The notes under the pieces are model-generated. The model searched no databases. It was not told the origin of the DNA and saw only the letters and a program-made list of their open reading frames with translations. A stretch of DNA of 64,000 nucleotides from Ruegeria sp. THAF57 (GTDB lineage: Bacteria; Pseudomonadota; Alphaproteobacteria; Rhodobacterales; Rhodobacteraceae), in the NCBI RefSeq assembly GCF_903914075.1, contig NZ_CAIWNQ010000011.1, forward strand, positions 1 to 64,000. Reading direction: 5' to 3'. Position 1 is the stretch's first letter, and every line of letters starts with the position of its first letter. Both the position numbers and the translations under genes were made by a program. This document shows, piece after piece, positions 25,555 to 34,153 of the stretch.

Positions 25555-25571
25555 CTTGTTTGCCCGAACCC
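25540..25571. terminator. Possible bidirectional hairpin between TRAP and sulP
   Basis: GGGTTCGG (25540-25547, within the end of dctM) pairs with CCGAACCC (25564-25571) across a 16-base loop. It is placed between two convergent genes, where a shared terminator would be expected, but has no clear T-tract on either strand. Confidence 0.25.
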
Positions 25572-25617
25572 TCAAACCCGGCACCGCGCTGTTACGTTCC
25601 CGACAGTGCTACGTGGT

Positions 25618-27372
25618 TCAGGCCGCCGCATTCGGCTGCGGGGAACGGACAAGGTGATCCCAGGCGTCGAATTGCGACAGGAAAACCTGCCCATTCAGAC
25701 CCTCAAGAAAACGGGATCGCCTCAGCCGGTCCATCACAGGTCCTTTGACCTCTGACAAATGCAGGCCAACATCCATATCGGTAAGGCGGAGGTTGATGGA
25801 ATCCAGACTTTCCAACGCTGAATAGTCAACCTCGTTTACAGCCGAGCACATCAGTACAACATGTCGTACCGTACACCCCTCGGTTACTCTGCTTTGAATG
25901 TAGTCCTCCAGAAACCTCGCGTTCACGAAATACAGGCTTTCATCAACCCGCAGGTTGACGACCCTTGGATCGGTCAGAACCGCGTGCCGGTCGATATTTC
26001 TGAAATGCTGGGTGCCGGGAACCAGGCCCACCTCGGCCACATGGGGTTGGGACGTCTTGTAAAGGTGCAACAGAACAGAAAGCACGACACCCGACGCCAC
26101 GCCAACCTCGACCCCAAGAAGAAGGGTCAACAAAATAGTGGCCGCCACAGCCACAAAGTCGGCGCGCGAATAGGACCACGTCTTTTTCAGGATCGACAGG
26201 TCCACCAGCCCGAGGACTGCAACAATGATCGTGGCCGCCAGAGTCGCCGTCGGCAGAAAGTAGACCAACGGTGTCAACGCCAACGCTGCAACCGCCAAAC
26301 CGATTGCTGTAAACGCGCCGGCGGCGGGTGTCTCAGCACCGGCATCAAAATTCACCACCGAACGGGCAAAGCCACCCGTCACCGGAAACCCCCCGGTAAA
26401 TGCAGCACCCAGATTGGCGGCGCCCAACCCGATCAGCTCCTGATCCGGGTCGATCCTTTGTCTTCTTTTTGCAGCCAGTGTTTGCGCAACAGAAACGCTT
26501 TCGACAAAACCGATGATCGAAATCAGGATTGCCGGAAAGAACAGCGCCTCAATCAGATCGAAAGACAGGCTTGGCACCGTCAAAGGCGGCAAGCTTTGCG
26601 GGACCGCGCCAACAATGCGCACACCTTGATCTGCCAGATCAAATGCCCAAACACTGACAGTCGTGGCCACAACAGCGAAAACCGGACCCGCTTTCGTCAA
26701 AATATCAGCCAAAAGCGGAGGCGTTCGCAATTTGGTCAGTGTCGGTCTCAGGAAGCTGCGCACCCAAAAAAGAAATAGGGTTGCGCCCGTCCCAATCGCC
26801 ACCGTTACCCAGTTTGTCTGGCTCAGGTGCGACAGGATTGAGCCGAGCATCTCGGGCAGAGTATGACCATGTGCCTCAATGCCCAGAATATGCTTTAGCT
26901 GGCTGGTCGCGATCAGAATGCCCGAGGCAGTGATGAACCCGGCAATCACCGGGTGGCTCAGGAAATTGGCCAGCAACCCCAGCCGCAGCACACCCATGAG
27001 CACCAGAAACCCACCAGACAGCATAGCCAATGTCAGGGCGGCGGCAGCGTATCCGGCGGTGCCCTGCTGCGCGACCTGCCCGATAACTGAGGCCGTCAAA
27101 AGGGACACAACAGCCACAGGTCCAACCGCCAGCGAACGGCTGGTCCCGAAAATCGCATAAAGCATAATCGGAACAATCGAAGCGTAAAGCCCGGCCTCGG
27201 GCGGCAGCCCGGCCAGCATCGCATAGGCTAGCGATTGCGGGATCAACATAATCGTGACGATCACCGCGGCGATCAGGTCGTTTGACAGGGCCGAACGCGA
27301 ATATGTTCGGCCCCAATCCAATACCGGTAAGTAGCGCCCAAAACCGCGGCCCAAGTTAATTTTCATTGGCAT
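25618..27372 (-). CDS. SulP-family anion transporter with STAS domain
   Basis: A 584-residue SulP/SLC26-type inorganic anion transporter. The membrane domain opens with SNDLIAAVIVTIMLIPQSLAYAMLAGLPPEAGLYASIVPIM, the family signature, and contains GFVESVSVAQTLAAKRRQRIDPDQELIGLGAANLGAAFTGGFPVTGGFARS. A C-terminal STAS domain follows (SLYFVNARFLEDYI, VVLMCSAVNEVDYSALESLDSI). The start overlaps the stop of the truncated SQR gene (TGATG). SulP genes beside sulfide oxidation genes are common in this order and may export sulfur oxyanions. The transporter looks intact although its neighbour has decayed. Confidence 0.9.
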   Translation of the reverse strand: MPMKINLGRGFGRYLPVLDWGRTYSRSALSNDLIAAVIVTIMLIPQSLAYAMLAGLPPEAGLYASIVPIMLYAIFGTSRSLAVGPVAVVSLLTASVIGQVAQQGTAGYAAAALTLAMLSGGFLVLMGVLRLGLLANFLSHPVIAGFITASGILIATSQLKHILGIEAHGHTLPEMLGSILSHLSQTNWVTVAIGTGATLFLFWVRSFLRPTLTKLRTPPLLADILTKAGPVFAVVATTVSVWAFDLADQGVRIVGAVPQSLPPLTVPSLSFDLIEALFFPAILISIIGFVESVSVAQTLAAKRRQRIDPDQELIGLGAANLGAAFTGGFPVTGGFARSVVNFDAGAETPAAGAFTAIGLAVAALALTPLVYFLPTATLAATIIVAVLGLVDLSILKKTWSYSRADFVAVAATILLTLLLGVEVGVASGVVLSVLLHLYKTSQPHVAEVGLVPGTQHFRNIDRHAVLTDPRVVNLRVDESLYFVNARFLEDYIQSRVTEGCTVRHVVLMCSAVNEVDYSALESLDSINLRLTDMDVGLHLSEVKGPVMDRLRRSRFLEGLNGQVFLSQFDAWDHLVRSPQPNAAA

Positions 27373-28157
27373 CAGTCTACAGCGATCAGATTATGAAAGA
27401 AGTTCAACGCGGCATCGTATTTCTCAACATACCGTTCAAGCGCGGGCACATAATCTTTCACGCCGAACAATACGCAACCTGCGTTCATAAACTGGACGTC
27501 GATATCCTTAAGCACACCCCGGCAGAACCACGCGTCGCCCGACAAATACATCGCCTTTTGCGGCGCACCGGCGCATTTGATTGGCATTGGCAGCTGGGTT
27601 AACAACGCCCTGCCCTTCCGCATCTGCCGCACCAGTTTCCACATGTAAGGTGCAAGATCATAATGGCAGTTCGAAGTGACACCTTTGCGGCCCAGCGTTT
27701 CTTCCAAACCCTTCACTTTGCCCCAGTCAAGCTTGAGGCCCGGGCAAACAAACAACCGGCGGTATTTGACCACGCGGCAGCCATCTAAGATCACGGCATC
27801 ATTTTCGGGTTCAAAGGCTGCTAAGGCTGACTTTAACCAGTGCACGCCTTTCGAAATGAGGCTGCCCATGGTTCGGGCTGCGCTCTGAGCGTCAAAAATT
27901 CCACCGCCGACCATGGTCCAGCCGGGTTGATCATAGAGGATATCGGCAGGGCCGATCACAGCAACATCCAGATCGGAATCTCGTGACTTCAAGCTCGCCG
28001 CGACAGCGATACCACCGGCACCGCGACCCACTATAGCAACGTCAGCATCACAAAGTTCGCCCCCTGACCCAGCCCCGGTCGCCTCGGCATCCACGACCGT
28101 GATCTGCGGACTGACCGAAAGCTGATCCGTAATGTTGCTGATATCCACCTGTCTCAT
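27372..28157 (-). pseudogene. Deleted DUF442-sulfide:quinone oxidoreductase gene
   Basis: The frame encodes about 261 residues that splice together parts of larger proteins. It begins like a DUF442/sulfur-transferase domain (MRQVDISNITDQLSVSPQITV), loses about 100 residues, and enters the SQR-like flavoprotein at CDADVAIVGRGAGGIAVAASL. It continues well conserved through YDQPGWTMVGGG, LFVCPGLKLDW, PMPIKCAGAPQKAMYLSG and LFGVKDYVPALE, then stops at FFHNLIAVD, about 150 residues early, exactly where the sulP start overlaps. FAD- and quinone-binding parts of the C-terminus are missing, so activity is unlikely. The frame stays open, so recent in-frame deletions are probable. Confidence 0.7.
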
Positions 28158-28168
28158 CCCTTTCGCCG

Positions 28169-28390
28169 TCACAGAGTATTCACCGGTACTTTGAGCATGG
28201 GATTTCCGTCGGACTCCCGAGGTGCTTGGTCCGCCCACACGTTGACCCGTAGCGACGGAATGATGAGCTTGGGCATATCCAGACCAGCGTCACGCTCGGA
28301 GCGGAATTTGAAGAACTCCTCCAGTCGCGCGCGAATATCGGCTGGCAGTTGGCTCAGCCCTTTGAACCTATCTAACCACGAAACGTCCAT
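28169..28390 (-). pseudogene. Crp/Fnr regulator N-terminal stub
   Basis: From ATG 28390 the frame reads MDVSWLDRFKGLSQLPADI followed by RARLEE, the N-terminus typical of Crp/Fnr regulators that sit before SQR genes in this bacterial group. After about 25 residues the sequence changes to an unrelated tail (MPKLIIPSLRVNVWADQAP) that I cannot identify, and ends. The effector and DNA-binding domains are gone. It forms part of the same collapsed sulfur locus as the SQR remnant 12 bases downstream. Confidence 0.45.
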
Positions 28391-28575
28391 AATTCTGCTC
28401 CAGCCTACCTGCTTAGTCGCATTTCGAATGGCAAGATACATCTAATTTATAGAATATAACAGAGATTCGAAACTGACAGTCGGGAAAACCAGATCAAATC
28501 TTGACTGAAAACAGCGCCAGAATACCTCCAAGTAAATTCACAGGCGCGCGCCTACCTAATGACAGAAGGCAAAAC

Positions 28576-29886
28576 ATGTCCAAGCGGCTAGCCATTATAT
28601 CCAGCGGCTTGAACAGCCCCCTAAGCAGCGCCGTGGAGTTTGCACAACGCGCCAGAGACACAGGGCTCGAGATAACTTTTCTTGCTCCGGAATCCTCAGC
28701 GTCGATTCTTGCACATGCGGGCTTGGAACATTTCGTAATTCCAAACCCGAAATTTGATGCGTTCACGCCGTTAGTTCCCGCCGAAACGGCCCGGTCAATG
28801 ACCAGGCAAGAGCGCCTGAAATCCGCCGTAGCTGCATTTGAAGTTGATAAGCTACAGCGGGACTTGGCCCGTATTTCTGCCGATGCGATATTCGTCGATT
28901 GCGAGTTACATGCGCATATCATAGTTGCGATGACGTTGGGTGTTCCGGTCGTTCAATTCAGCAACATGTTTTTGTCACCCCCCAGCCCGCAAGCCCCCCC
29001 GCTGAACAGGCGTGGCATACCGGGGCAAGGAGTTCGCGGCAGCAAGCTTGGGATCTGTTTGCTGTGGGTGCAGTTTCTTGCGTGGAAAAACCTCAAGATT
29101 CTCAGGAACCGGATTTCCAGCAAAAGTACGGATTATCCGACGGCTGTTCTGGAACTGGCCCGGCAATACAATGTGCCGATTTCCAAACTTAGGCGGCGTG
29201 TATGCTGGCAGATGCCGTGGACCTACAAAATCCCGACGGCTTTGTTTTTGCCCAAAGCGTTGGACCTGCCATCCAAACCCTATGAATACATGACGTACCT
29301 TGGCCCGATGATCATGAAAAATCGGCCACAGAAATCTTACGATGCAAATACGGTTGCCCAGTTTTGCGATCTCGATTTGGGACGCGGGCGTATCTTCGTC
29401 GGGTTTGGCACCATGATGAAAACAAAGGGCGACTTGATCTCCAAACTTTTGACGGTGGCCGAGCGTCATCCGGAATGGCACTTCCTGTTCACCGCTGGCA
29501 AAGACTGGGACCGCGCCTCTGAATTGCCCGCACCGGAAAATGTCGACGTTGTTCCATGGGTCCCCCAACACCGTGTTTTGGAACACGCTGACATGGCCAT
29601 TATGCATGGAGGCACCGGCGGTTTGGTCGAGGCTGTTGAGACCGCGACCCCGCTTTTGTTATATCCTCATGTCAACGACCAGAAAGGCAGCGCCGCGCGG
29701 GTCGTGTTTCACCGCATTGGGCGCGCAGGAACGCCCAAAGACCCCATCGACAAGATTGAAGAAGATATCCAAGCCGTGCTGGAAGACAAAGACATAGCCC
29801 AGAGGTGCCGTGATATGCAGGCCGAGTGCCGAGCAGAACAGTCCGGTGACACACTAGAGCGGTATTTGCAAACGCTCGTGGGCTGA
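28576..29886 (+). CDS. UGT-like glycosyltransferase
   Basis: A 436-residue GT1-family (GT-B fold) glycosyltransferase of the MGT/zeaxanthin-glucosyltransferase kind. The N-terminal acceptor half starts MSKRLAIISSGLNSPLSSAVEFAQRA. The C-terminal sugar-nucleotide half carries the UGT signature NVDVVPWVPQHRVLEHADMAIMHGGTGGLVEAVETATPLLLYPHVNDQ. ATG 28576 has a modest AAGG site; the longer frame from 28501 is not needed. It precedes the NRPS genes on the same strand, 95 bases before the dehydrogenase, and may glycosylate the NRPS product. It could also be an independent gene. Confidence 0.8.
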   Translation: MSKRLAIISSGLNSPLSSAVEFAQRARDTGLEITFLAPESSASILAHAGLEHFVIPNPKFDAFTPLVPAETARSMTRQERLKSAVAAFEVDKLQRDLARISADAIFVDCELHAHIIVAMTLGVPVVQFSNMFLSPPSPQAPPLNRRGIPGQGVRGSKLGICLLWVQFLAWKNLKILRNRISSKSTDYPTAVLELARQYNVPISKLRRRVCWQMPWTYKIPTALFLPKALDLPSKPYEYMTYLGPMIMKNRPQKSYDANTVAQFCDLDLGRGRIFVGFGTMMKTKGDLISKLLTVAERHPEWHFLFTAGKDWDRASELPAPENVDVVPWVPQHRVLEHADMAIMHGGTGGLVEAVETATPLLLYPHVNDQKGSAARVVFHRIGRAGTPKDPIDKIEEDIQAVLEDKDIAQRCRDMQAECRAEQSGDTLERYLQTLVG

Positions 29887-29906
29887 GGCAATCACCCGCA
29901 ATGCTA

Positions 29907-29931
29907 AGGCACAGCACTTTTTTTGATCCTA
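29907..29931 (+). terminator. Weak terminator after the glycosyltransferase
   Basis: TGCT and AGCA pair across a 7-base loop and are followed closely by seven T residues before GATCC. The stem is short, so read-through into the dehydrogenase gene is likely. It may set the glycosyltransferase transcript apart from the NRPS operon. Confidence 0.25.
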
Positions 29932-29981
29932 TCGGGACTTGGGCACGTAAAGGATTCAGAAGCAGTCGATGAACCCTCAAA

Positions 29982-31142
29982 GTGCACTACAAATCTCAGA
30001 TCAACGACTTAGGCTCTGACGCCAAAAGCTTTGCGGTTACGCTTCCGAACGTTACCGCAAAAAACCTACGTGGGGTCTGGCAGACGATTGCCGAGTTCGG
30101 AAGTTTCGACTTTGCTGTCCCGTCCGAGTTCGGCGGCTCCGGCAGAACGGCCCAAGAGTTTTGCAGCCATTTTCTGGGGTTCGGCGAAGGATGTCGTGAC
30201 AACGGACTGGCAATGGCCGTGATCTCGCAGATTTGGACCATGCAAAAACCGCTGACCCGCTTTGGTAGTTCTCAGGTTAAGGCCGCGTATTTGCCTAAAT
30301 TGCTGGCTGGCGAAACCCTCAGCGCTTTTGCTTTGACCGAATTGCAGGCAGGGTCCGATGCTCTTGCGCTCAGGACGCGTGCTGATCGTGTGGAAGGCGG
30401 CTATGTTTTGAATGGTAGCAAGGCTTTTGTCGGTATGGGGCCGATCTGCGACATCGCAATCGTCTTCGCTCAGACCAACCCGGAAAAAGGCCGCTGGGGG
30501 TTATCAGCCTTTGTCGTCCACGCCGAGGACAAAGGGTTTATCCGGCATCCGGCTCAGGGCAAACTGGGCTTGAACAGCGTTCCTCTGGGTGAACTGGAGT
30601 TTCGGGAATGCCACATTCCCGAGGACCGCCGACTGGGCCCCGAAGGCGCAGGGGCCGCTATCATTCAAACGACCCTGGACTGGGAGCGTTGTTTCATCCT
30701 GACATCGCAGGTGGGCGCGATGCGCAGACAATTGGCTGAGTGCGCCGATTTTGCAGCGACCCGCAACCTGTTTGGACAATCCATTTCCGAGTTCCAGTCC
30801 GTCGCTAACCGCATCGCGGATATGCGGGTGCGTTTGGAAACGTGCGAGTTGATGCTGGAACGCGCTGCCGACCTTTACGACGCTGAAAAACCCCTCACCC
30901 AATTTGCGGCCATGGCAAACCTTCACATTTCCGAAGCCTTCCTCAGTTCCAGCCTGGACGCTCTCAGGACACATGGCGGGCGCGGATATCTGGCGGGTAC
31001 GCCAGCTGAACAAGACGCAAGGGACGCGCTGGGTGGCGTGATCTACTCGGGCACCTCGGACATTCAGCGTCAGATCATTGCCAAAATGGAAATTGGACAG
31101 CGGTCCAAACCAAACAAACTGGGAGACTCAACCAATGGTTAA
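29982..31142 (+). CDS. Acyl-CoA-dehydrogenase-like, probable aminoacyl-PCP oxidase
   Basis: A 386-residue FAD enzyme of the acyl-CoA dehydrogenase superfamily. FAVPSEFGGSG, FALTELQAGSDALALRT and IYSGTSDIQRQIIA mark the fold. Ser356 (IYSGTSDIQ) replaces the Glu base of short/medium-chain enzymes, while Glu235 in LDWERCFIL matches the base position of isovaleryl-CoA dehydrogenase. Prolyl-carrier-protein oxidases of the PltE/PigA type share this arrangement. Neighbours (free-standing A and PCP genes) fit a role in oxidising a carrier-bound amino acid. The start is uncertain: GTG 29982 lacks a ribosome site, and ATG 29969 in another frame reads MNPQSALQISDQRLRL then stops. The downstream gene overlaps its stop. 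Confidence 0.75.
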   Translation: MHYKSQINDLGSDAKSFAVTLPNVTAKNLRGVWQTIAEFGSFDFAVPSEFGGSGRTAQEFCSHFLGFGEGCRDNGLAMAVISQIWTMQKPLTRFGSSQVKAAYLPKLLAGETLSAFALTELQAGSDALALRTRADRVEGGYVLNGSKAFVGMGPICDIAIVFAQTNPEKGRWGLSAFVVHAEDKGFIRHPAQGKLGLNSVPLGELEFRECHIPEDRRLGPEGAGAAIIQTTLDWERCFILTSQVGAMRRQLAECADFAATRNLFGQSISEFQSVANRIADMRVRLETCELMLERAADLYDAEKPLTQFAAMANLHISEAFLSSSLDALRTHGGRGYLAGTPAEQDARDALGGVIYSGTSDIQRQIIAKMEIGQRSKPNKLGDSTNG

Positions 31143-32385
31143 CGGCCTTGTTTCAAGCCATATCCATCCGTCGCCGCGCCGATCCGTAATGTGCAGGATA
31201 CATCAACAAGTAGTGGCGTTTGCGGGCCTTTTCCTGATGATGCTGGCGTCTGTGGCTAATGCCCACAGCTTTAACGAAAGTTACGTGTACTTTGACGTCA
31301 CCGACGACAGTCTGAGCGGGCGCATCGAAGTAACTCTGACGGACCTGACCCGCGTGCAGCAGGGAACCGCAGAAATCGAAACCTCTCTGACCGAGGAGGA
31401 AGTCACCGCCGCGCAGCAGGCTTTCTTCGACTACTTCGAAGAGCGCATGAACCTGTCTTACGAAGGACGTCCATACGAAGTTGAATTTGATGATATTTCT
31501 TTCTTTGGCACGTCCGTAGATACGTTTGCCCAACTTCACTTTATCGTTCAAGACATCACAGAGACACCTACAACGATCCAAATGTCGTATGACGGGTTGT
31601 TTTCAGATGTCGACCCGACACATCGGGGGTACGCCCTGATTGGAAGCAATACGCGCAACGGGATGGACGAAAACGAGGCGTATATTTCACTGATCTTTGC
31701 GCCCGGGGAAGGTCAAAAAGACCTGTATCTGAATGACGAACCCACCAAGGATATTGCGCTCACCTTTTTCGAACATGGCGTTTGGCATATCTGGCTGGGG
31801 TTTGACCATGTCCTGTTCCTGATCACGCTGTTGCTGGGTGCGGTCATGCGGATCGAAAACCAACGTTGGGTTCCATCCGAGAGCATTCGGGACAGCCTGC
31901 GTGAAACCGTCAAAATCGTCACGGTTTTCACGATCGCACACACAATCACCCTCTGCCTTGCGACATTCGAGGTCGTCACCCTGCCGGTTACGCTGGTTGA
32001 GGCGGTCATCGCATTCTCGATCGCGGCCGTGGCGATTGGTAACCTGATCCCGAGGTTCCACGCTGGATCGTGGAAAGTCGTGTTCCTGTTCGGTATCTTC
32101 CACGGCTTTGGCTTTGCAAACGTACTGGAACCGCTTGGACTTGATCCCACCCGCAAGGCGCTTGGATTGGCGACATTCAACATCGGGGTCGAGGTCGGGC
32201 AGCTTGCAATCGTCCTTGTCCTGTTCCCGATCTTCTTTGCCTTGCGTCGTCTGACTGCTTATCGCGTGATTGGCCTGCAATTCGGCTCGGTCGCGTTAAT
32301 CGCAATCGCGGCGTTCTGGTTCTATGAACGAACCGTGGGCTGGTTCCCCGTGTTCGATGAAACAGTGGCAAAGGTTGCCTTCTGA
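31135..32385 (+). CDS. HupE/UreJ-family membrane protein in the NRPS operon
   Basis: A 416-residue protein of the HupE/UreJ_2 group: a signal peptide near VAFAGLFLMMLASVANA, a periplasmic domain of about 170 residues, then a membrane domain with EHGVWHIWLGFDHVLFLITLLLGA, FTIAHTITLCLATFEVV and FGIFHGFGFANVLEPLG. Conserved His/Asp residues (W-H-I-W-x-G-F-D-H, H-G-F-G-F) are possible metal ligands. ATG 31135 overlaps the dehydrogenase stop and has GGGAG upstream. Its own stop overlaps the next start (TGATG), so it is embedded in a biosynthetic operon. Its presence hints at metal handling by the product; this is inference. Confidence 0.75.
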   Translation: MVNGLVSSHIHPSPRRSVMCRIHQQVVAFAGLFLMMLASVANAHSFNESYVYFDVTDDSLSGRIEVTLTDLTRVQQGTAEIETSLTEEEVTAAQQAFFDYFEERMNLSYEGRPYEVEFDDISFFGTSVDTFAQLHFIVQDITETPTTIQMSYDGLFSDVDPTHRGYALIGSNTRNGMDENEAYISLIFAPGEGQKDLYLNDEPTKDIALTFFEHGVWHIWLGFDHVLFLITLLLGAVMRIENQRWVPSESIRDSLRETVKIVTVFTIAHTITLCLATFEVVTLPVTLVEAVIAFSIAAVAIGNLIPRFHAGSWKVVFLFGIFHGFGFANVLEPLGLDPTRKALGLATFNIGVEVGQLAIVLVLFPIFFALRRLTAYRVIGLQFGSVALIAIAAFWFYERTVGWFPVFDETVAKVAF

Positions 32386-33902
32386 TGATCAACCCGCTCC
32401 TCCTCGACCACGCTGTCAGGCATCACGCCCGACACACTCCGGACGCTCCGGGTCTGAGTGTGTTGGGCACGGTGACAACCTATGAAACCTTGAACAGCGA
32501 AATCGACAGGATAGCGGCCTGTTTGCTGGACCGCGGCGTTCAGATCGGCGACAGAATTGTTTTGTGCACGGCCAAGGGCTTAAAAGCGATTGCGGCCTTG
32601 CACGCGATTCTTCGTGTCGGCGGCGTATATGTTCCACTTGACCCGACAGCCCCGGCAAAACGTATTGCAGAGCAAGTTTCAGTGGTTTCTCCAAAATATG
32701 TCCTCGCGGATACGCCTCGACTCGCCCTTTTCGCAGGGGTGTTTGCCGCACCTCAGCTCATTGATATTTCTCAGGATTTCCCTGAGGCAAATATGAATGA
32801 CGAGATGGCAGATCGTCAGGCCCGGCGATCGGAATATGACGCGGCCTATATCCTGATGACATCGGGCACGACCGGCACACCGAAAGGAATTGTTCACACC
32901 CACAAAAGCGGCCTCGCCATCACACAAATGGCTGCCGCACGGTGCCGGCTGACATCAAGCGATCGGATCAGTCACCACACTCCGCTGCACTTCGACATGT
33001 CGATTTTTGACATTTTCTGCACGTTCCTGTCCGGGGCCTGTTGTGTGGTGATCCCGGAAGCCTATACCAAGCTGCCCGCTTCGCTGTCCCAGCTCACGGA
33101 ACAGGAACGTATTTCGGTTTGGTATTCCGTCCCTCACGCCATAATTCAGTTGGTCGAACGGGGCGCTTTGGCAGACCGCAATCTACTAGCCCTGCGCATC
33201 GTGATGTTTGCAGGAGAGGTTATGCCGCCTTCTTCCCTCAGGTCATTTTCAAAACATGCGCCAAAAGCAACTTTTCTTAACGCATACGGGCCGACCGAGA
33301 CTAACCACTGCACCACCGCTGAGTTCACGCATGCCGACCTGGACGGCACCACCCCTTTGCCAATCGGCTTTCCGGAACAAGGGGTCATCGCCCGCATCGG
33401 GACAGAGGCAGACGAAGCAAGCACAGGCGAGCTTCTGATAGCCTCCGATCAGGTAATGTCGGGGTACTTGAACGCGCCAGACCTGAACCGGGCAGCCTTT
33501 TGTACCTTGCCGGACGCATCCGGGCAGCCAAGGCAATTTTACCGAACCGGTGATATCGTCCGCCGCGCGCAGGACGGTCAGCTATTTCTGGTCGGGCGCA
33601 AAGACCGTCAGATCAAGCTGAGGGGCTATCGCATCGAATTGGACGAAGTAGAGCTTGCCCTGGTCAACTGTGCCCAAATCACCGAAGCGGCGGTGATCTT
33701 TTTCGAAGACAAAATCCAAGCCTTTGCAACAGGGCAAACCGGCGTTGATCTGAACGAAATCCGGTCCAATCTGGAGACCGTGTTGCCGCACTATGCTGTC
33801 CCAAGCCGGATAGACCTGCTTAGTTCAATGCCGCGCACCTCGACCGGAAAGATTGACCGTCAAAAGCTGATAGGAATTGCGAATGCGCAGCGAGCAGCCT
33901 GA
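32385..33902 (+). CDS. Free-standing amino-acid adenylation enzyme
   Basis: A 505-residue stand-alone adenylation (A) domain without condensation or carrier parts. A3 is MTSGTTGTPKG, A5 NAYGPTETNHCT, A7 YRTGDIV, A8 GRKDRQIKLRGYRIELDE and A10 TSTGKID. Its closest general relatives by pattern are the stand-alone enzymes that load proline on a separate carrier protein (PltF/PigI/RedM type). My alignment to GrsA gives the pocket code D-M-F-Y-M-A-A-H-C-K. This shares the Y278, A301, C331 and invariant residues with the proline code I recall (DLLYLALVCK) but differs elsewhere, so Pro is a favoured guess, not a firm call. Start overlaps the HupE stop. Confidence 0.8.
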   Translation: MINPLLLDHAVRHHARHTPDAPGLSVLGTVTTYETLNSEIDRIAACLLDRGVQIGDRIVLCTAKGLKAIAALHAILRVGGVYVPLDPTAPAKRIAEQVSVVSPKYVLADTPRLALFAGVFAAPQLIDISQDFPEANMNDEMADRQARRSEYDAAYILMTSGTTGTPKGIVHTHKSGLAITQMAAARCRLTSSDRISHHTPLHFDMSIFDIFCTFLSGACCVVIPEAYTKLPASLSQLTEQERISVWYSVPHAIIQLVERGALADRNLLALRIVMFAGEVMPPSSLRSFSKHAPKATFLNAYGPTETNHCTTAEFTHADLDGTTPLPIGFPEQGVIARIGTEADEASTGELLIASDQVMSGYLNAPDLNRAAFCTLPDASGQPRQFYRTGDIVRRAQDGQLFLVGRKDRQIKLRGYRIELDEVELALVNCAQITEAAVIFFEDKIQAFATGQTGVDLNEIRSNLETVLPHYAVPSRIDLLSSMPRTSTGKIDRQKLIGIANAQRAA

Positions 33903-34149
33903 AACGCATGATCATGCATTGCGCCACTTCGTTCAAACCACCCTTCTGGGTGGTCGGTCGGTGACAGATGATGAAGAATTGTTGCTGAGTGGAATGATCG
34001 ACTCTTTGGGGGTGATGTCGCTGGTTTCGTTCATTGAGCAAACCTATCAGATCGAAGTGCCGTTTGTGGACGTCACCCTTGAGAATATGGGCACGATCAA
34101 AGCGATCATGGATTTTGCGGAAACGCGGCTAAAAACACGTGCGGACTGA
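33883..34149 (+). CDS. Free-standing peptidyl carrier protein
   Basis: An 88-residue acyl/peptidyl carrier protein. The phosphopantetheine site is Ser41 in GMIDSLGVMSLVSFIE. The rest has the usual four-helix pattern ending FAETRLK. ATG 33883 overlaps the adenylation gene by 20 bases, and NRPS 1 starts four bases after its stop, so all three are translationally linked. It most likely receives the amino acid from the enzyme at 32385, is the substrate of the dehydrogenase at 29982, and donates to the first C domain of NRPS 1. Confidence 0.88.
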   Translation: MRSEQPETHDHALRHFVQTTLLGGRSVTDDEELLLSGMIDSLGVMSLVSFIEQTYQIEVPFVDVTLENMGTIKAIMDFAETRLKTRAD

Positions 34150-34153
34150 AAGA

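Noticed and set aside
25861..26778. 305-codon plus-strand frame opposite sulP
   Set aside because: Reads as Arg/Gln/His-rich low-quality sequence antisense to clear SulP motifs.
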